Shown here piece by piece: positions 61,715 through 64,000 of a stretch of 64,000 nucleotides of DNA. The DNA lies in NCBI RefSeq assembly GCF_009649635.1, contig NZ_WJII01000002.1:186001-250000 (forward strand), written 5' to 3'. The notes beneath the pieces were generated by a model. It did no database searches. It had not been told where the DNA came from and saw nothing but the letters and a program-made list of their open reading frames with translations. The stretch is from Microbacterium sp. SYP-A9085 (GTDB lineage Bacteria; Actinomycetota; Actinomycetes; Actinomycetales; Microbacteriaceae). The position numbers and the translations under genes were made by a program. The stretch's first letter is position 1, and each line of letters starts with the position of its first letter.

Positions 61715-63208
61715 TCAGCCCGCGTCGCGCTCGATGTAGCGCAGCGGGATGTCGATGGTCACCTCGGTGCCCATCCCCGCCAGCGTGTGCCAGTCGATCG
61801 AGCCGCCGAGCTCGCCCTGGATGAGGGTGCGCACTATCTGCGTGCCGAGCCCCCGGCCGACCTGCCCCTCGGGCAGGCCCACCCCGCTGTCGCGCACCCG
61901 CACCGCGAGGTGGTCGTCGCTGCGCTCTGTCGCTATCTCGACGTCCCCCTCCTTGCCTGCCAGGCCGTGCTCGACGGCGTTCGTGACCAGCTCGGTGAGC
62001 GCCAGCGCGAGCGGCGTGGCGTACTCGCTGGGCAGCGTGCCGAACGTGCCCGACGTGTGCGTGCGCGCCTTCGTGTTCGCGCCGGCCGCGACCTCGGCGA
62101 CGAGCTTGAGGACCCGCTGGAACACGTCGTCGAAGTCGACGTTCTGCGCGAGTCCCTCGCTCAGCGTGTCGTGGACCACGGCGATGGCGGACACCCGCCG
62201 CATCGCCTGCGTGAGCGCGTCGCGTGCCTCGTCGGAGTGGGTGCGCCGGGCCTGGATGCGCAACAGGGATGCCACGGTCTGCAGGTTGTTCTTGACGCGG
62301 TGGTGGATCTCCCGGATCGTCGCGTCCTTCGTGATCAGCTCCTGCTCCTGGTGGCGCATCTCCGTCACGTCGCGGCACAGCACTATCGCGCCGATGCGGG
62401 TGCCGTGGTCGCGCAGCGGGATGGTGCGCAGCGAGATCGTCACCCCGCGCGCCTCGATGTCGGTGCGCCACGGCGCCCGCCCGGTGACCACCAGCGGCAG
62501 CGACTCGTCGAACTGGCGCTTCTCCGGGAGGATCGCGGTGACCACCTCGACCAGCGGAATGCCCTCCAATTCGTCGTCGAAGCCCAGCCGGTTGAACGCC
62601 GACAGCGCGTTGGGGCTCGCAAACGTCGTCATCCCGTCGACGTCGAGCCGGATGAGGCCGTCCGAGGCCCGCGGCGCGCCGCGACGGGGGCCGGTCGGCG
62701 CGGACAGGTCGGGGAAGTCGCCGGAGGCGATCATCCCGAACAGGTCGTCGGCGCAGTCGTTGAACGTTATCTGCTGGCGAGACGGCGTCCGCGTCTCGCC
62801 GAGGTTCGTGTGCCGCGTGAGCACCCCGATCACGTCCGGGGTCTCACCGCGCCGCGATCGCTCCCGCACGATCGGGACCGCGCGGACCCGCGTCGGGGTC
62901 TCCTCGAACCAGTCCGGCGACGCGGAGTCCACGATCCGGCCGCTCGCGTATGCGGAGCGCACCTGCGCCCGCCACTGCGGACGCACCTTCTCGCCCACGA
63001 TGTCGCGGTAGAACAGGGTCGCCGCTCCCCCGGGCCGGGTGTGTCCCACCGCGGTGAACGATCCCTCCTCGGTGGGCACCCACATCACGATGTCGGCGAA
63101 CGCGAGGTCGGCCAGCAGCTGGCCGTCGCCGGCGAGGCGATGCAGCCATTCCACGTCGGCTTCGTCCGACAGACCCTGGGCATAGACGAGATCGGTGAGA
63201 GTCGACAC
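61715..63208 (-). CDS. pdtaS: PdtaS-type sensor histidine kinase (HisKA_2)
   Basis: The 497-residue cytosolic kinase has an N-terminal GAF domain (~10-150), a PAS domain (~180-290), the HisKA_2 phospho-acceptor REIHHRVKNNLQTVASLLRIQARR near 305 and an HATPase with LALTELVTNAVEHGLAG and RDSGVGLPEG. PdtaS phosphorylates the ANTAR RNA-binding regulator PdtaR; no pdtaR gene is in the window. The GTG at 63208 begins ten bases after the ParA-like gene on the same strand. Confidence 0.93.
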   Translation of the reverse strand: MSTLTDLVYAQGLSDEADVEWLHRLAGDGQLLADLAFADIVMWVPTEEGSFTAVGHTRPGGAATLFYRDIVGEKVRPQWRAQVRSAYASGRIVDSASPDWFEETPTRVRAVPIVRERSRRGETPDVIGVLTRHTNLGETRTPSRQQITFNDCADDLFGMIASGDFPDLSAPTGPRRGAPRASDGLIRLDVDGMTTFASPNALSAFNRLGFDDELEGIPLVEVVTAILPEKRQFDESLPLVVTGRAPWRTDIEARGVTISLRTIPLRDHGTRIGAIVLCRDVTEMRHQEQELITKDATIREIHHRVKNNLQTVASLLRIQARRTHSDEARDALTQAMRRVSAIAVVHDTLSEGLAQNVDFDDVFQRVLKLVAEVAAGANTKARTHTSGTFGTLPSEYATPLALALTELVTNAVEHGLAGKEGDVEIATERSDDHLAVRVRDSGVGLPEGQVGRGLGTQIVRTLIQGELGGSIDWHTLAGMGTEVTIDIPLRYIERDAG

Positions 63209-63217
63209 GGATTCAGC

Positions 63218-64000
63218 CTATGGGGCGACGGCGGGATCCGCCGCCCGGGCCCGCAGCCGTCCGCGCCGACGTCGGGGAGGCGGCGGCGCCGCCGCCACCG
63301 CCTCCGCGACGACGCGCCGCACCGCGAGCGTCAGCGGAGATTTCGGCGCCGCGTCGGCCACCGGCCGGGCCGCCAGCAGCGCGGCGTCCACGCTGCGCGG
63401 GTCCTGCGGCACGAACCACACGTCGCGGATCCCCGCGAACCGCTCCAGCGTGCGGCGGATCTGGCCGTGCGCGTCGATCCCGAGCGTGCCCGGCCGCAGC
63501 CGGTTCGCGACCACCGTCACCGGAGTGGGTCCGATCGCCGCCCGCAGCTCGGCGTGCGCGCGCAGGAACCGGGCGATGCCGAGCGGGTCGGCGGCCACGA
63601 CCGCGACGACCCGGTCGGCGGCGCGCAGCGCGGCCAGCGTCGCCGCGTTCCGGCGCGGTCCGTCCGTGAGGTCGCTGACGATCTCCTCGTCTCGTTCCAG
63701 GGAGGATGCCACGTCCACGACGGTGTACGGGGCCCAGGCGCGGCACGCCGCGAGCGCGGCGATCACCCGCGCCTCGCTCAGCTCGGGCCAGCGCGAGGGC
63801 CGGTTGATCCCCGCCAGCACGTCGAGCCGGCCGTCGCCCACCCCGACCGGCGCGGCGATCCGCTCCAGCTCCGCCGAGTCCAGCTCGCCCCGCTCGGCGT
63901 GCCGGCAGGCGGCGGCGAAGCCGGGTCCCTCGTCGGCCAGGCCCAGCATCAGCGACAGCGCGGGCGCGTGCGTGTCGGCATCCACCAGGCACACGTGACG
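63218..64000 (-). CDS. ParA/MinD-like ATPase, C-terminal part (cut by window edge)
   Basis: About 260 codons are present; the 5' end lies beyond base 64000. The visible part begins just after the Walker A region with VCLVDADTHAPALSLMLGL, the A' box of ParA/CpaE-type ATPases, continues with VVDVASSLERDEE and ends in a basic tail PRRRRGRLRARAAD. It could be a MinD/CpaE-like positioning or pilus ATPase; the Walker lysine is not visible. Confidence 0.75.
   Translation of the reverse strand, partial: RHVCLVDADTHAPALSLMLGLADEGPGFAAACRHAERGELDSAELERIAAPVGVGDGRLDVLAGINRPSRWPELSEARVIAALAACRAWAPYTVVDVASSLERDEEIVSDLTDGPRRNAATLAALRAADRVVAVVAADPLGIARFLRAHAELRAAIGPTPVTVVANRLRPGTLGIDAHGQIRRTLERFAGIRDVWFVPQDPRSVDAALLAARPVADAAPKSPLTLAVRRVVAEAVAAAPPPPRRRRGRLRARAADPAVAP

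Overview
The window is high-GC (about 70% by eye), densely packed bacterial DNA. Reverse-strand and forward-strand genes alternate in short blocks, stop/start overlaps (ATGA, GTGA) are frequent, and many starts lie 6-7 bases behind a TANNNT -10 box with no leader. A WhiB1-type regulator, a mycothiol-system sigma/anti-sigma pair, a Kgd-type 2-oxoglutarate enzyme, DUF3097, PdtaS and a GuaB1-type protein all point to an actinobacterium. Protein style and gene order (lysA-hom-thrC-thrB-rho) fit the Microbacteriaceae, probably Microbacterium or a close relative. This is chromosomal core plus ordinary accessory genes. I see no phage, integrase, IS element, CRISPR array or rRNA.

Layout. 1-8134 (minus): argS, a LmeA-like DUF2993 protein, lysA, hom, thrC, thrB and the start of rho, which supply lysine/threonine synthesis and its precursors. 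8161-14300 (minus): a padR/ABC1-kinase/MFS operon behind a palindromic operator, then copZ-copA behind a CsoR-like box. 14362-16172: tRNA-Arg(CCG) with a strong terminator, trmB and DUF3097. 16303-20348 (plus): TPM-domain membrane protein, PspA, a degenerate arginase-fold protein and a small HExxH protein, a candidate envelope-stress unit. 20356-22064 (minus): iron-box-controlled stand-alone SIP domain, tyrosine phosphatase and AhpD-like protein. 22106-29402 (plus): alpha/beta hydrolase, a complete five-gene peptide/nickel-type ABC importer, then a protealysin-like protease with its emfourin inhibitor. 29409-33575 (minus): ung, transketolase, S51-like protein, SDR. 33711-37328: metY and metX separated by an alpha-toroid protein. 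37325-41656: Nudix, thiamine-binding protein, GT87, NnrD, OYE.

41663-45640 is the most interesting stretch. Two tandem CNNM/CorC-type metal transport genes are preceded by a 22-codon proline/acid-rich upstream ORF that overlaps the transporter start, resembling MgtL-type magnesium-sensing leader peptides. Next to it lies a cluster of 77-bp palindromic repeats that bracket an AbiEi/DUF559-like gene. 45654-50982 holds GuaB1 and kgd. 50923-56959 holds an APC permease, glpD and tetR, divergent from an AGPS-like oxidase and a lipid kinase; this looks like a glycerolipid/ether-lipid module with a shared operator. 56972-64000 holds the SigR/SigH-type sigma factor with its zinc anti-sigma factor (behind a SigR-type promoter), aroA, rsgA, bcp, whiB1, pdtaS and a truncated ParA-like ATPase; this order resembles the mycobacterial whiB1-pdtaS-sigH-aroA-rsgA neighbourhood.

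Limits: all calls come from reading the sequence and [12 protein letters not shown]. No alignment, structure or promoter software was run, and counts of short motifs were made by eye.
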